NCBI GenBank assembly: GCA_031549905.1
Contig: JAVBPC010000005.1
Location: 1 to 64,000 of the forward strand
Reading direction: 5' to 3'
From: Avichristensenella sp031549905
GTDB taxonomy: Bacteria; Bacillota; Clostridia; Christensenellales; Aristaeellaceae
Length of the DNA stretch: 64,000 nucleotides
In this document: positions 8,659 through 17,227 of the stretch, piece after piece
Layout: every line of letters starts with the position of its first letter
How positions within the stretch are numbered: the first letter of the stretch is position 1
Notes under the pieces: generated by a model
What the model was told of the DNA's origin: nothing
Database searches by the model: none
Seen by the model: the letters and a program-made list of their open reading frames with translations, nothing else
Translations under genes and position numbers: made by a program

Positions 8659-8889
8659 ATGAGTGAAGAAAAAAGGCCCAGCATTGAGGAAATAATGGAA
8701 GGCAAACCCGAAAAGAAAGCGACCCGGCGCGGCTGGGTGGGCTTTGTGGAAGGCGATGTCGTCAATTTCATGACGCAATACGAGATTGAGAAAATGACGC
8801 TGGATGACGGCGCGGGCAACAAGGCGAAGCTGACGAAGCTGAAGGACAACAGCATCCGCGTGGAGTGCACATCATCGAACATCCTGTAA
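8659..8889 (+). CDS. Small conserved-looking protein, unknown function
   Basis: A 76-residue protein with AGGAGG placed 7 bases before the ATG. It begins with a charged, probably flexible stretch (about residues 1-24), followed by a short beta-rich part containing GWVGFVEGDVV and a lysine-rich KAKLTKLKDN segment; it ends in SNIL. No membrane segment, metal motif or known domain is recognised. It sits alone between the GH109-like gene and a strong terminator. The good ribosome site and codon use support a real gene. It could be a small Clostridia-specific protein. Confidence 0.7.
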   Translation: MSEEKRPSIEEIMEGKPEKKATRRGWVGFVEGDVVNFMTQYEIEKMTLDDGAGNKAKLTKLKDNSIRVECTSSNIL

Positions 8890-8905
8890 CAGCGGGTTTC
8901 TAGAA

Positions 8906-8948
8906 CAAAAGGGGTTTGGAGGCTACAGCTCCCAAACCCCTTTGTTTT
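8906..8948. terminator. Bidirectional terminator between convergent genes
   Basis: A 12-bp stem, AAAGGGGTTTGG (8908-8919) with CCAAACCCCTTT (8932-8943), followed by TTTT-rich sequence on the plus strand and by A/T-rich sequence on the minus strand. The right arm is also the last coding segment of the minus-strand flavoprotein gene, whose stop codon lies in the loop. Confidence 0.85.
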
Positions 8949-10884
8949 CCCGGAATTCACGCCAAATATTTTCGAAGAAACCGCCGCCATCCGGCAGAGG
9001 GCGAACGTCGCGCCAGACGGTTTCCGCTTGGCCATCGGGCGATAGCGCGACAAGCTGCGTTTTCCCATCCAGCGCACCATCGTCAGGCTTGAAGCGGAAC
9101 GCATCGCCAAGCCCTTCGGGTGCGATGCCGTTCGGCGCGTGATACAGCGCCGCGCCACGGGAACCGCCGCCCGTGGCGGCATAATCAAGCATGGCGGTCA
9201 GCATCATCTTTTGCGTGATCAGTGCATCGCGCAGGCGGTAGGCGTCAGGGAGCGCCGATGCGCCGGCCACACCGGCCTTTTCGGGGAACTCGGCAAGAAG
9301 GTTGTTTACCTCGCGCAATGCTTGCTTCATTTCCGTTTCATTTCGCAGCGCTGATGCCGCTTCGGACATTTTCCGCGTATGTTTGGAGGTCAATTCTTGA
9401 ACAGTATCTTTGCCTTTGGTTAGTGCTTTGCACAGTGCAATGTGCTTTTCAATGATATCAGCTGCGTTTTTAGGCAGTGATTCTGGAACTGTGCGATCCC
9501 CGCGCGCCGCAATGTGCTGCGCTGCCCGCAGCGCCCCGACCTGTCCGGCGTTCAGCGCGCTGCCGCCCGGCCGGTATACGCCATGGCTGCCCGCAACCTC
9601 GCCCGCCGCGTATAGCCCCGGCACGCCTGTGCGCCACCAGGGGTCGATATCCAGCCCGCCGTTCATGTGCTGCGCGCACAGCGATATCTCCAGCATTTCT
9701 GTTTGCAGGTCCACACCTTTGTGCAGGTAAAGCTCATACGCGGGCCGATTCATTTTTAGCAGGCGCTCTATCGGCGTGCCGAAGCAGGCGTCAGCCTTTT
9801 GCAGATAGTCGTGCGCTTCGGTGCCCAGCGCGTCATAGTCCAGCGCGCCCTGTCCGAATGGATTTTGGCGGTAATCAAGATAGACGCGGCGACCACGCTG
9901 CATGCGCTCGCGGTATACCAGCAGGTCGATCACCGAGGAGCCGGTGAGCGCCTTTCTGCTGTCCAGCGGCCATTCAAACCCTTTCAGGAAAAGGTTGGTT
10001 AGCGCCCGGCCTTCATCCCCAAAGTATTCCAGCAGGAATTCGCGCTCCACGCCTTGATCATCCACAGAGACCAGACGAGGCAGCACCTGCATATAGGTGC
10101 CGGAAACATTCCATCTGGGCGATACCGACGCCAGACCATATTGCCATTCCGTCAGGTTCCGGCCGCGCGCGCCTGCCTCAAACGCGGCGCCGCTGGCCCC
10201 GAAGTGGCAGGTGGGGTAGACGGAGTCGGCGTACACGCCCGCCGGGCCGCCGGTGGCGTATACGATGCTGGGCGCAAGGAAAGCTGCAAAGCGGGTGCTT
10301 TCGTTATCCAATCCTGCTTTGTTTAGCGCCAGCGCGCCGCAAGTACGCTGCCCATCCTTTAGCAGCGAAATCACCGGATAGCCGTCAAAAATGGGAATTT
10401 CGCGCGCGCGGACAGCCGCCTCCAGCCGCTCGGTCATCAGCTTCGATGTCAGCGGCCCGGCGGATGTGGCGCGCGTTCTTGGGTCGTGATCGGTCTTGTA
10501 ACCGATGTATTCGCCATACGCGTTGGTGGGGAAGGGAACGCCCAGCTCGCACAGGTTCAAAAAGCAGCGCGCAGAAAGCGCGGCCTCGGTCAGTGCGATG
10601 TCGCCATCCACACATTTGCCGCGAAACAGATCTTGCGCCATCGCCATCGGCGAATCAGGCACATCGCCGCTCAAGGTTAGCTTGTAGTATGTTTGCTTAT
10701 CCGAACCGGTGTTGCGCGAGGTGCCGCTATTTACGCCCTCGGTGATGACGGCAATGTCCGTTACCCCAAGCTGGTGCAGCCTTAGCGCCGCGCTGAACCC
10801 CGCCGCACCGCTGCCAATCACCAGCGCCGAATACGCGCGTACCGGGATAGAAGCCCCGGCCACTTGACACTGAAATGCGTTCAT
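8923..10884 (-). CDS. FAD-dependent oxidoreductase, fumarate reductase/aspartate oxidase-like
   Basis: A 653-residue flavoprotein of the FAD_binding_2 family. The dinucleotide-binding motif is near residue 24 (VIGSGAAGFSAALRL), and a C-terminal FAD contact lies in RPGGSALNAGQVGALRAA. The overall plan resembles fumarate reductase/succinate dehydrogenase flavoprotein subunits and adenylylsulfate reductase-like enzymes, but no FrdB-type iron-sulfur subunit is adjacent. AGGAGG lies 6 bases before the ATG. The gene starts directly after the SDR stop and is last in the four-gene operon 14212-8923. It may supply the flavin module that the OYE-like protein of this operon lacks, or act as an independent enone/fumarate-type reductase. 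Its final codons form part of a terminator stem. Confidence 0.85.
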   Translation of the reverse strand: MNAFQCQVAGASIPVRAYSALVIGSGAAGFSAALRLHQLGVTDIAVITEGVNSGTSRNTGSDKQTYYKLTLSGDVPDSPMAMAQDLFRGKCVDGDIALTEAALSARCFLNLCELGVPFPTNAYGEYIGYKTDHDPRTRATSAGPLTSKLMTERLEAAVRAREIPIFDGYPVISLLKDGQRTCGALALNKAGLDNESTRFAAFLAPSIVYATGGPAGVYADSVYPTCHFGASGAAFEAGARGRNLTEWQYGLASVSPRWNVSGTYMQVLPRLVSVDDQGVEREFLLEYFGDEGRALTNLFLKGFEWPLDSRKALTGSSVIDLLVYRERMQRGRRVYLDYRQNPFGQGALDYDALGTEAHDYLQKADACFGTPIERLLKMNRPAYELYLHKGVDLQTEMLEISLCAQHMNGGLDIDPWWRTGVPGLYAAGEVAGSHGVYRPGGSALNAGQVGALRAAQHIAARGDRTVPESLPKNAADIIEKHIALCKALTKGKDTVQELTSKHTRKMSEAASALRNETEMKQALREVNNLLAEFPEKAGVAGASALPDAYRLRDALITQKMMLTAMLDYAATGGGSRGAALYHAPNGIAPEGLGDAFRFKPDDGALDGKTQLVALSPDGQAETVWRDVRPLPDGGGFFENIWREFRENKGVWEL

Positions 10885-11697
10885 TTACAGCCTCCTGATG
10901 TGGAACCCGCCGTCCACATCGAAGGATTGACCGGTGGTGTAGGGGAATGTGCCATCCACCAGCGCCAGCACCGCGCGCGCGACATCCTCCGGCTGGCCCC
11001 ACCGGGCGATGGGCAACAGCCCACCCTCGATCAGCGCGTCGTACTTCTGCTGCACGGCGGCGGTCATGCCTGTGGCAATGATGCCGGGGCGGATTTCGTT
11101 GACCAGGATGCCCTCCGGAGCAAGCCTGTCAGCGAAAAGCTTTGTCAGCATCGAAAGCCCGGCCTTTGAGATGCAGTATTCGCCCCGCTTGATGGAGCTG
11201 GTGTACGCCGAAATGGAGGAAATGTTGACAACCGCGCCGCGCAGCCCGTTTTCCAGCGGGTTTGCCAACATAGCGTTTGCCGCCAGCTGCGTGAGAAACA
11301 GCGTGCCCTTGAGGTTGATATCCATCACCGCGTCATAGCTCTCTTCGGTCATTTCAAGCAAATCTGTGCGCACTTTTGGCGCGACACCCGCCACATTGAC
11401 CAGCGCGTACAGCCGGCCAAAATGCGCCAGCACGGCATCCACAGCAGCCCTGCGGTCGGCGGCATTGGTGACATCGCCGGGGCAGAACACTGCGCCCATG
11501 CGGTCAAACTCCGCGCGCGTGGCGTCATCCAGGCGGCGGCCCATGCCGACCACGCCATACCCCTTTTCCGCCAGGAACCGCGCGGACGCCAGTCCGATTC
11601 CGCCCGCCGCGCCGGTGATGAGCACGCCTTTGCGCGGCTTCTGCAATGGCAGTCCCGCACTGGCAAACGTGGAAGGTGTGGGTTGCGGATACATCAT
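10885..11697 (-). CDS. Short-chain dehydrogenase/reductase (SDR, 3-oxoacyl reductase type)
   Basis: A classical SDR of 270 residues for reversible NAD(P)-linked oxidation of a hydroxyl group. It has the cofactor motif TGAAGGIG, a conserved Asn region (VNVAG), catalytic Ser in NISSIS and the YxxxK pair in GEYCISKAG. The C-terminus DVDGGFHIRRL is typical. The ATG at 11697 lies 7 bases after GGAGG and overlaps the stop of the upstream OYE-like gene by 4 bases. The frame extends further upstream inside that gene, but those codons are not used. It is third in an operon with Gfo/Idh, OYE-like and flavoprotein genes. The substrate could be a cyclic alcohol, steroid-like compound or sugar. Confidence 0.9.
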   Translation of the reverse strand: MMYPQPTPSTFASAGLPLQKPRKGVLITGAAGGIGLASARFLAEKGYGVVGMGRRLDDATRAEFDRMGAVFCPGDVTNAADRRAAVDAVLAHFGRLYALVNVAGVAPKVRTDLLEMTEESYDAVMDINLKGTLFLTQLAANAMLANPLENGLRGAVVNISSISAYTSSIKRGEYCISKAGLSMLTKLFADRLAPEGILVNEIRPGIIATGMTAAVQQKYDALIEGGLLPIARWGQPEDVARAVLALVDGTFPYTTGQSFDVDGGFHIRRL

Positions 11698-13007
11698 TCC
11701 AGCCCCTCCTTGCGGTAGCATTCGCTGTCGCGCACGGCGCACCCGGCGCTCCGCCCGGCGCGCAGCATCTTTGCGCACAGCCCGCACGCGATGCACACGC
11801 GCTTTTCATCAATATGGCCCGTTTCTTTCAGCTGACCCGGGAAATCCGGGTTTGCAAATGCCATACGGCCAAACCCGGCAATCGCCGCGTGGCCGTCTGC
11901 CACCATTCCGGCGGCAAGGTTTGCGGAGAACCCGCGCAGGTAGCTGTACGCGGAACCGATCACCGGCACATCCGGGATGGCATGCTGTATCTCACTGACA
12001 CAGCGCATCATCCGGTCAAGGCCGGTAAACGGGTGCTCCGGCGGCACATAGTTGCCCTGGTCGTACGGGCGGTTCACATGCGGGTTGGTGTACGGGTTGC
12101 CGATTGTGATGTTCAGCAGCGGCATGCCCATCTCACCTGTCAGGATTTTCGCCAGCCGCACGGATTCTGTCAGATCCGGCTGCACGCCGCCGTCAGGGGA
12201 CACGCCAAAACCGTATGGGTAGGGATAAGCGTCGTGCGCGTTCATCCGGCAGGTGAGCATACACTCGCCGGGAACGCCCGCTTTCGCCGCGCGCACGCTG
12301 TTCAGCAAAAACCGGGCGCGGTTTTCAAAGCAGCCGCCGTACGCGCCTTCGCGGTTGTATGCGGACATAAGCTCCGATGCCAGATAACGGTGGCAGCACT
12401 TGATATCCACACCGTCAAACCCCGCGCGCCAGGCAAGCCGCGCCGTTTGCTCAAACAGCGACTCATAGCGCTTCAGTTGGTCGTCCGTGACGATCCGCGC
12501 GGGATCAATGGGAGTATCACCCTCAAACAGCGGGTTGTTGTACGCGATGATCGGTTCCGGGTACCCGTTCGGCTTGGCATACCGGCCCGAATTGGTCGCC
12601 TGCATGATCAGCAGCGGGGCAAAGCCGTTCTCTTTTAGGCCGATTTCTTTGATGTGTTCTACAAGGCGCTGGAACTGGGGCAGGTTTTCCTCCGTCAGGT
12701 ACAGCTGGCCGCGGCTGGCACGCGCCTCTTTTGCGGTGGAAACGGCCTCAAACCAGATCAGCGCCGCGCCGCCCTTTGCGAAGCGCTCATAGCGGCGCAC
12801 GGTCAGGGGGCCGGGCGCGCCGCTTTCATCGCCGTCAGAGCCTTCCATCGGCTGCAATGCCAGCCGGTTCGGCAGCGTTTTCCCAGCAATAGTCAGCGGC
12901 CGAAACAGCGGGGCTATATCTTCCGACAGCGGCAGCCATGCGCCCTGTGCTTTCGCGGTTTCCCGAACCTCATCAAGGGTTTTATAGTGAAATCTCTCGT
13001 GCGGCAT
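11694..13007 (-). CDS. Old Yellow Enzyme-family NADH:flavin oxidoreductase with Fe-S motif, short form
   Basis: A 437-residue protein with the FMN-binding TIM barrel (NRLALQPMEG near the N-terminus, QATNSGRYAKPNGYPEP at the usual HxGR position). The C-terminal part has C405-x2-C408-x2-C411-x11-C423, close to the 4Fe-4S motif of 2,4-dienoyl-CoA reductase and 2-enoate reductase. Those enzymes continue for another 230 or so residues with an FAD/NADH domain; here the chain stops straight after the cluster. Electrons must therefore come from another protein, possibly the separate flavoprotein of the same operon. GGAGG lies 5 bases before the ATG. It likely reduces an activated C=C bond; the substrate is unknown. 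Confidence 0.88.
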   Translation of the reverse strand: MPHERFHYKTLDEVRETAKAQGAWLPLSEDIAPLFRPLTIAGKTLPNRLALQPMEGSDGDESGAPGPLTVRRYERFAKGGAALIWFEAVSTAKEARASRGQLYLTEENLPQFQRLVEHIKEIGLKENGFAPLLIMQATNSGRYAKPNGYPEPIIAYNNPLFEGDTPIDPARIVTDDQLKRYESLFEQTARLAWRAGFDGVDIKCCHRYLASELMSAYNREGAYGGCFENRARFLLNSVRAAKAGVPGECMLTCRMNAHDAYPYPYGFGVSPDGGVQPDLTESVRLAKILTGEMGMPLLNITIGNPYTNPHVNRPYDQGNYVPPEHPFTGLDRMMRCVSEIQHAIPDVPVIGSAYSYLRGFSANLAAGMVADGHAAIAGFGRMAFANPDFPGQLKETGHIDEKRVCIACGLCAKMLRAGRSAGCAVRDSECYRKEGLE

Positions 13008-13021
13008 GGGGACCTCCGTTT

Positions 13022-14212
13022 TTATTTGTAGTAGGTTTGAACGGGCAATTCCGTTTCCCTTGCGGCCCAGGCGCAGCCTGCTTCATGCGGTGTCAGGCCT
13101 TTTTCAAAGCAAGCCAACAGGTCGCCGGAGAGGCCTAGCACGGCCCAGCCCGCCGGGTCAGAAAGGCGCGTGGGGTTTTCAAAGTCGCGGATGGTGCAGT
13201 GGTCGAACAGCGCGTTCGTTACGGCAAGGTGCGGCAGCGCGGCCTCCACCGGGCAGGGCGAGGGCGCACCGGTGCGCACGGCATCCAGCAGCCACAGCAG
13301 GCGGCGGCTTTCGTGCCAGGGGCCGCCCACACTGCCGTAATCAATCCGGCTGCCATCGGCAAACACGGCGATAAGCCGCGGGTCGGCGCCATCCATGTTC
13401 AGCGTCAAGGTCGCCTTTTCAAATTGATACGACATCATCGGCTCGATCTTTTCAAGCCCGCTGTGCGTGGTCAGGAAGAGATACTCCGCGCCGTTTGCGA
13501 ACCGTCCTTTCAGCGCGCAGGTGTCAAAGCTTTCAATGGCGCGCGCACGGTACGCCGCGCCGTGGGTTTGTACGGGCATCGCGGATCGGCCGGCCGCATC
13601 GCCCATCATGAAAAACAGGTTATGCAGATAATGCGCCGTGGCGTTGGTGGCGACGGAGTCCAGAATCCAGCCGTCTTTCGCGTTGCCAAGCTTGCCTTTC
13701 CATCCCGCATCAGCGTAATAGGCGTCATAGCGCGGCCAACTGACCAGCGACTTGAACATCACAGGCGCGCCGAACATGCCGTCAATCATATCGCGCTTTG
13801 CGGAAAGGAACGCAGGGCCGTAAGACCATTGATATCCCACGCCGACAGGGCGCCCCGCTGATACAGCCGCATCCCGGATTGCAAGCGCATCTTCTATTCT
13901 GGCGGTGATCGGCTTTTCGCACAGCACCGCAATGCCTTTGCCAAGCGCCATTGCGCACTGCTCTGGGTGGAAACGGATGGGCGAAGCAATATAGAGGGCT
14001 TCTGCCGGCTGCGCATCCAGCAGCGCGGGCAGCTCTTTATAGATGGGTACGCCCATTTCTTTCAGCTGGGCATACCGTGGCGCATTTTCCGCGAAGGGAT
14101 CGGCAACGCCAACCAGGTTATACTGGTCATCCGGAACATAATCCAGCAGAAGGTTTAGAATGTGGTTCCCGTAGCCGCCAATTCCAGAAAGAGCGATATT
14201 GACTTTTCGCAT
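13022..14212 (-). CDS. Gfo/Idh/MocA family oxidoreductase
   Basis: A 396-residue NAD(P)-dependent sugar or polyol dehydrogenase-type protein. It has the Rossmann motif near residue 10 (IALSGIGGYGNHILN), the EKP lysine motif in VLCEKPITARIEDA, and a C-terminal alpha/beta substrate domain. The ATG at 14212 is 6 bases after GGAGG; the open frame runs further upstream through the promoter region and was rejected. It is the first gene of the operon Gfo/Idh-OYE-SDR-flavoprotein and is divergent from another Gfo/Idh gene. Paired Gfo/Idh proteins next to glycoside hydrolases are known from oxidative (3-keto) glycoside breakdown, so that role is a fair inference. Confidence 0.88.
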   Translation of the reverse strand: MRKVNIALSGIGGYGNHILNLLLDYVPDDQYNLVGVADPFAENAPRYAQLKEMGVPIYKELPALLDAQPAEALYIASPIRFHPEQCAMALGKGIAVLCEKPITARIEDALAIRDAAVSAGRPVGVGYQWSYGPAFLSAKRDMIDGMFGAPVMFKSLVSWPRYDAYYADAGWKGKLGNAKDGWILDSVATNATAHYLHNLFFMMGDAAGRSAMPVQTHGAAYRARAIESFDTCALKGRFANGAEYLFLTTHSGLEKIEPMMSYQFEKATLTLNMDGADPRLIAVFADGSRIDYGSVGGPWHESRRLLWLLDAVRTGAPSPCPVEAALPHLAVTNALFDHCTIRDFENPTRLSDPAGWAVLGLSGDLLACFEKGLTPHEAGCAWAARETELPVQTYYK

Positions 14213-14251
14213 GGTGAGCCTCCTCTTACGGGCGCAAAAGTGTATGCAGGC

Positions 14252-14280
14252 ATTATACCGCATATTTATGGAAGAGGAAA
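14252..14280 (-). promoter_or_regulatory. Promoter of the Gfo/Idh-OYE-SDR-flavoprotein operon
   Basis: Perfect TATAAT on the minus strand (14252-14257), with a weak TTTCCT -35 at 17 bases. The leader is short. It lies back to back with the plus-strand promoter starting at 14285. Confidence 0.6.
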
Positions 14281-14284
14281 CCCC

Positions 14285-14313
14285 TTGACGCGGACAAACG
14301 GTCGTGATACCCT
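14285..14313 (+). promoter_or_regulatory. Promoter of the Gfo/Idh-GH2 operon
   Basis: TTGACG and TACCCT with a 17-base spacer and a TG extension just before the -10. It is divergent from the promoter at 14252-14280 with only a few bases between the two -35 boxes, so one regulator could control both operons. Confidence 0.55.
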
Positions 14314-14357
14314 TCCCAGTGGCGCCCCAATTACACAAGATCAAGGGAGGGCATCTG

Positions 14358-15413
14358 ATGGATACCAAGGTTCGGCTGGGCATCATCGGTTACGGCGGCA
14401 TGGCGGGGTGGCACCACAAAAACTTACATCGCGCGCCCCAGGTCATTCCCTATGGCGTATATGATATCAACCCCGAGCGCATCAAGGCGGGTGAGGCAAA
14501 CGGCTTGAAAGGCTACCCGAGCGCGGAGGCGCTGCTTGCCGATCCGGCGATTGACTTTGTGCTCATCGCGACCCCCAACAATTTCCATGCGTCCTACGCC
14601 ATCCAAGCGATGCGCGCGGGCAAGCATGTCATCAGCGAAAAGCCTGTAACGATGAACTCCGCGGAGTTGCTGGAAGTGATCCGCGCATCTGAAGAAACCG
14701 GCAAACAGTTTTCCATCCACCAGAACCGCCGGTGGGACAAGGACTATCTGACCGTGAAGAAGGCCATCGCCGACGGAATGATTGGCAAGCCTTACCTGAT
14801 CAAGTCGTATGTTCTGGGTTCGCGCGGGATTCCGGACGGCTGGCGCGCGCACAAGGTGGCCGGCGGCGGCATGGTGCTGGACTGGGGCGTGCATATGATC
14901 GACCAACTGCTGATGATGATCGACAGCCCCGTGGTCAAGGTATATGCCCGCATGCAGCACCTGCGCTATCAGGAAGTTGACGATGGTTTCACCCTGACGC
15001 TGTGCTTTGAAAACGGCGTTGTGGCGATGGTGGAAGTGGATACCGGCTGCTTTGTGGATCAAGGGCGCTGGCATGTGCGGGGAGACGCGGGCACACTGAT
15101 CGTGAACAACTGGGATGCCGAGGGCAAGGTGGTGCGCGCGAACGACCTGAAAACCGAGTGGGAAGAGGAGATTGTATATACCTCTGCAGGGCCCACGAAA
15201 ACGATGGCCCCGCGCTCCAGCTTCACGCAGGAGGAGCTGCCCTTGCCCGTTGTCAGCGCGGATTGGATGCAGTACTATCATAACTATGTCAATGCGCTGT
15301 TTGGCAAGGAGCCACTTTTTGTCAAGCCGCAGGAAGCGCTGCGCGTGATGCGCGTGATGGAAGCCGCCTTCGCGTCGGAACAGACGGGCGAAGCGCAGCA
15401 TGTGAACATTTGA
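14358..15413 (+). CDS. Gfo/Idh/MocA family oxidoreductase
   Basis: A 351-residue NAD(P)-dependent dehydrogenase-like protein. Rossmann motif near residue 8 (GIIGYGGMAGWHHKN), canonical HVISEKPVTMN, and in the second domain RRWDKDY and GGGMVLDWGVHMIDQL, the last giving a conserved histidine position for substrate binding. The ATG at 14358 is 6 bases after GGGAGGG. It is followed 25 bases later by a GH2 glycosidase and is divergent from a second Gfo/Idh operon. Together they suggest oxidation of a sugar ring hydroxyl before or after glycoside cleavage. The exact sugar is unknown. Confidence 0.9.
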   Translation: MDTKVRLGIIGYGGMAGWHHKNLHRAPQVIPYGVYDINPERIKAGEANGLKGYPSAEALLADPAIDFVLIATPNNFHASYAIQAMRAGKHVISEKPVTMNSAELLEVIRASEETGKQFSIHQNRRWDKDYLTVKKAIADGMIGKPYLIKSYVLGSRGIPDGWRAHKVAGGGMVLDWGVHMIDQLLMMIDSPVVKVYARMQHLRYQEVDDGFTLTLCFENGVVAMVEVDTGCFVDQGRWHVRGDAGTLIVNNWDAEGKVVRANDLKTEWEEEIVYTSAGPTKTMAPRSSFTQEELPLPVVSADWMQYYHNYVNALFGKEPLFVKPQEALRVMRVMEAAFASEQTGEAQHVNI

Positions 15414-15438
15414 TTCGCGCTGACAATGGAGGATACCG

Positions 15439-17193
15439 ATGAACACCATTCCAAGAGCGGAACACCCGCGCCCGGATTTCATGCGCCCCGTGTGGCAAAA
15501 TCTGAACGGTGAGTGGCAATTTGCGTTTGATGATGCCGATAGCGGCCTTGCCGCCGGCTGGTATAAGTCCGGGCAGGTGTTGGCCCGGAGGATTCAGGTG
15601 CCGTTTTGCTATCAGTGCAAGGCAAGCGGTATAGGTGAGGCCGAGCACCACCCAGTGCTGTGGTACCGGCGCGCGTTTACTTTGGAACAGGGCTTTTTGG
15701 GCAAACGGACGCTGCTGCGCTTCGGCGCGGTGGATTTCGCGTGCCACGTATATGTCAACGGCCAGATGGCGGGCACGCATCAGGGTGGGTATATCCCGTT
15801 CGCGCTGGATATCACACACCTGCTCATCAATGGGGAAAACGACCTCTGCCTGCGCGTGGAGGATTTCCCGGACACCGAACAGCCGCGCGGCAAGCAAAAC
15901 TGGCGCGATAAGTGGTTTGGCTGCTGGTACACGCCCGTCAGCGGCATCTGGCAAACGGTGTACCTGGAGGCCGTGGGGGATATATACCTCACAAGCCTGA
16001 GGATCACACCGGATATTGACAAGGGCGAGGCGCGCGTGACATACGCGCTGAACCGGAAGCCCGCCGCACCTGTGCGCGCGGCGCTGACCGTATCCTTTGA
16101 AGGGCGAACGGTGCGCAGGGTTTGGATGGAGATCACCGACCGCACGGGCGGCGTGACCATCGACATGAAAGAGCCGGACACCATTGAGGCCTTCCGCTGC
16201 TGGACGCCCGGCAGGCCCGCGCTGTACGATCTATCCTTTGAGATGGAAGGCCAGGATGCTGTCGCTGCCTATTTTGGCATGCGCAAGGTGGAAGTGAAAG
16301 ACGGTCTTGTGATGCTGAACAATGAGCCGCTGTACCAGCGCCTGGTGCTGGATCAGGGGTATTGGCCCGATACGCTGATCACGCCGCCCAGCGACGACGC
16401 CATCCGCCAGGATATCGAATGGACGCTTAAATTCGGATACAATGGCGCAAGAAAGCACCAAAAAGTGGAAGATCCCCGCTATTACTATTGGGCGGACAAG
16501 CTTGGCCTGCTGGTCTGGGGCGAACTGCCCAGCGCCTACGCGTTTTCTCCGAAGATGGTGGAGCACCTCTTCGAGACACTGGCCGGGTTCATTGAGCGCG
16601 ACTACAATCACCCCTCGCTGATCTGCTGGGTGCCGCTCAACGAGTCGTGGGGGGTGCCGCGCATCTATGCCGATAAGCGGATGCAGGCTGCCTCCCGGAT
16701 GCTGTACCACCAGGCATACGCGCAGGATGGCACGCGCATCGTTTCCGGCAATGACGGCTGGGAGCAGACGGAGACGGACATCCTTGGCCTGCATGACTAT
16801 GCCGCTGACGGGGAAAACCTTGCCGCACACTTTGTGGGCACAGAAAAAGCAAACCACTTCTGCGACTTCAAAATGACCTGGGCGCAGGGTAGCGGCGCGA
16901 CCGGGCGTGAGGCGCTGTTGGTTACCGAATACGGCGGCATCGCGTTTGAAGAAGGCGACAGCGGCACCTGGGGATACCATGACAAGGTGCGCGATGAAGA
17001 GGCGTTCTTTGCCCGCTATCAGTCCGTACAGGAAGCAATTCTGCGCATGCCGGGTTGCCAGGGGTACTGCTACACGCAGCTGACCGATGTGCAGCAGGAA
17101 ACAAACGGGCTGCTCACGCCGGAGCGGAGTCCTAAGGTGGATGTGGAACGGTTCCGCGGCCTGACGACGCCGCCCAAAACGCGCAGAGCATAA
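15439..17193 (+). CDS. Glycoside hydrolase family 2 (beta-galactosidase/beta-glucuronidase type)
   Basis: A 584-residue cytoplasmic glycosidase without a signal peptide. Domains in order: N-terminal sugar-binding jelly roll (about 10-175, with LNGEWQFAFDD), immunoglobulin-like domain (about 180-280), and TIM barrel (about 290-575). The acid/base is the Glu in VPLNESWG, and the nucleophile the Glu in VTEYGG. It is short for the family and lacks the extra C-terminal domains of LacZ. GGAGG lies 6 bases before the ATG. It probably acts on imported glycosides together with the Gfo/Idh protein just upstream. The linkage (beta-galactoside, glucuronide, mannoside) cannot be settled from motifs seen here. 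Confidence 0.93.
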   Translation: MNTIPRAEHPRPDFMRPVWQNLNGEWQFAFDDADSGLAAGWYKSGQVLARRIQVPFCYQCKASGIGEAEHHPVLWYRRAFTLEQGFLGKRTLLRFGAVDFACHVYVNGQMAGTHQGGYIPFALDITHLLINGENDLCLRVEDFPDTEQPRGKQNWRDKWFGCWYTPVSGIWQTVYLEAVGDIYLTSLRITPDIDKGEARVTYALNRKPAAPVRAALTVSFEGRTVRRVWMEITDRTGGVTIDMKEPDTIEAFRCWTPGRPALYDLSFEMEGQDAVAAYFGMRKVEVKDGLVMLNNEPLYQRLVLDQGYWPDTLITPPSDDAIRQDIEWTLKFGYNGARKHQKVEDPRYYYWADKLGLLVWGELPSAYAFSPKMVEHLFETLAGFIERDYNHPSLICWVPLNESWGVPRIYADKRMQAASRMLYHQAYAQDGTRIVSGNDGWEQTETDILGLHDYAADGENLAAHFVGTEKANHFCDFKMTWAQGSGATGREALLVTEYGGIAFEEGDSGTWGYHDKVRDEEAFFARYQSVQEAILRMPGCQGYCYTQLTDVQQETNGLLTPERSPKVDVERFRGLTTPPKTRRA

Positions 17194-17197
17194 AACG

Positions 17198-17227
17198 AAG
17201 GGGTTGCCGCAACCGCGGCAGCCCCTT
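17198..17227. terminator. Bidirectional terminator between GH2 and ABC-F genes
   Basis: A 13-bp stem with one G-T wobble (AAGGGGTTGCCGC at 17198-17210; GCGGCAGCCCCTT at 17215-17227) and a 4-base loop, followed by TTTA on plus and a short T-run on minus. It fills the gap between the convergent stop codons. Confidence 0.85.

Noticed and set aside
8923..13007. A bile-acid inducible (bai) operon
   Set aside because: SDR, OYE and flavoprotein occur, but no CoA ligase, CoA transferase, baiE-type dehydratase or bai permease is present, and the OYE-like protein lacks the BaiCD-type C-terminal domain.
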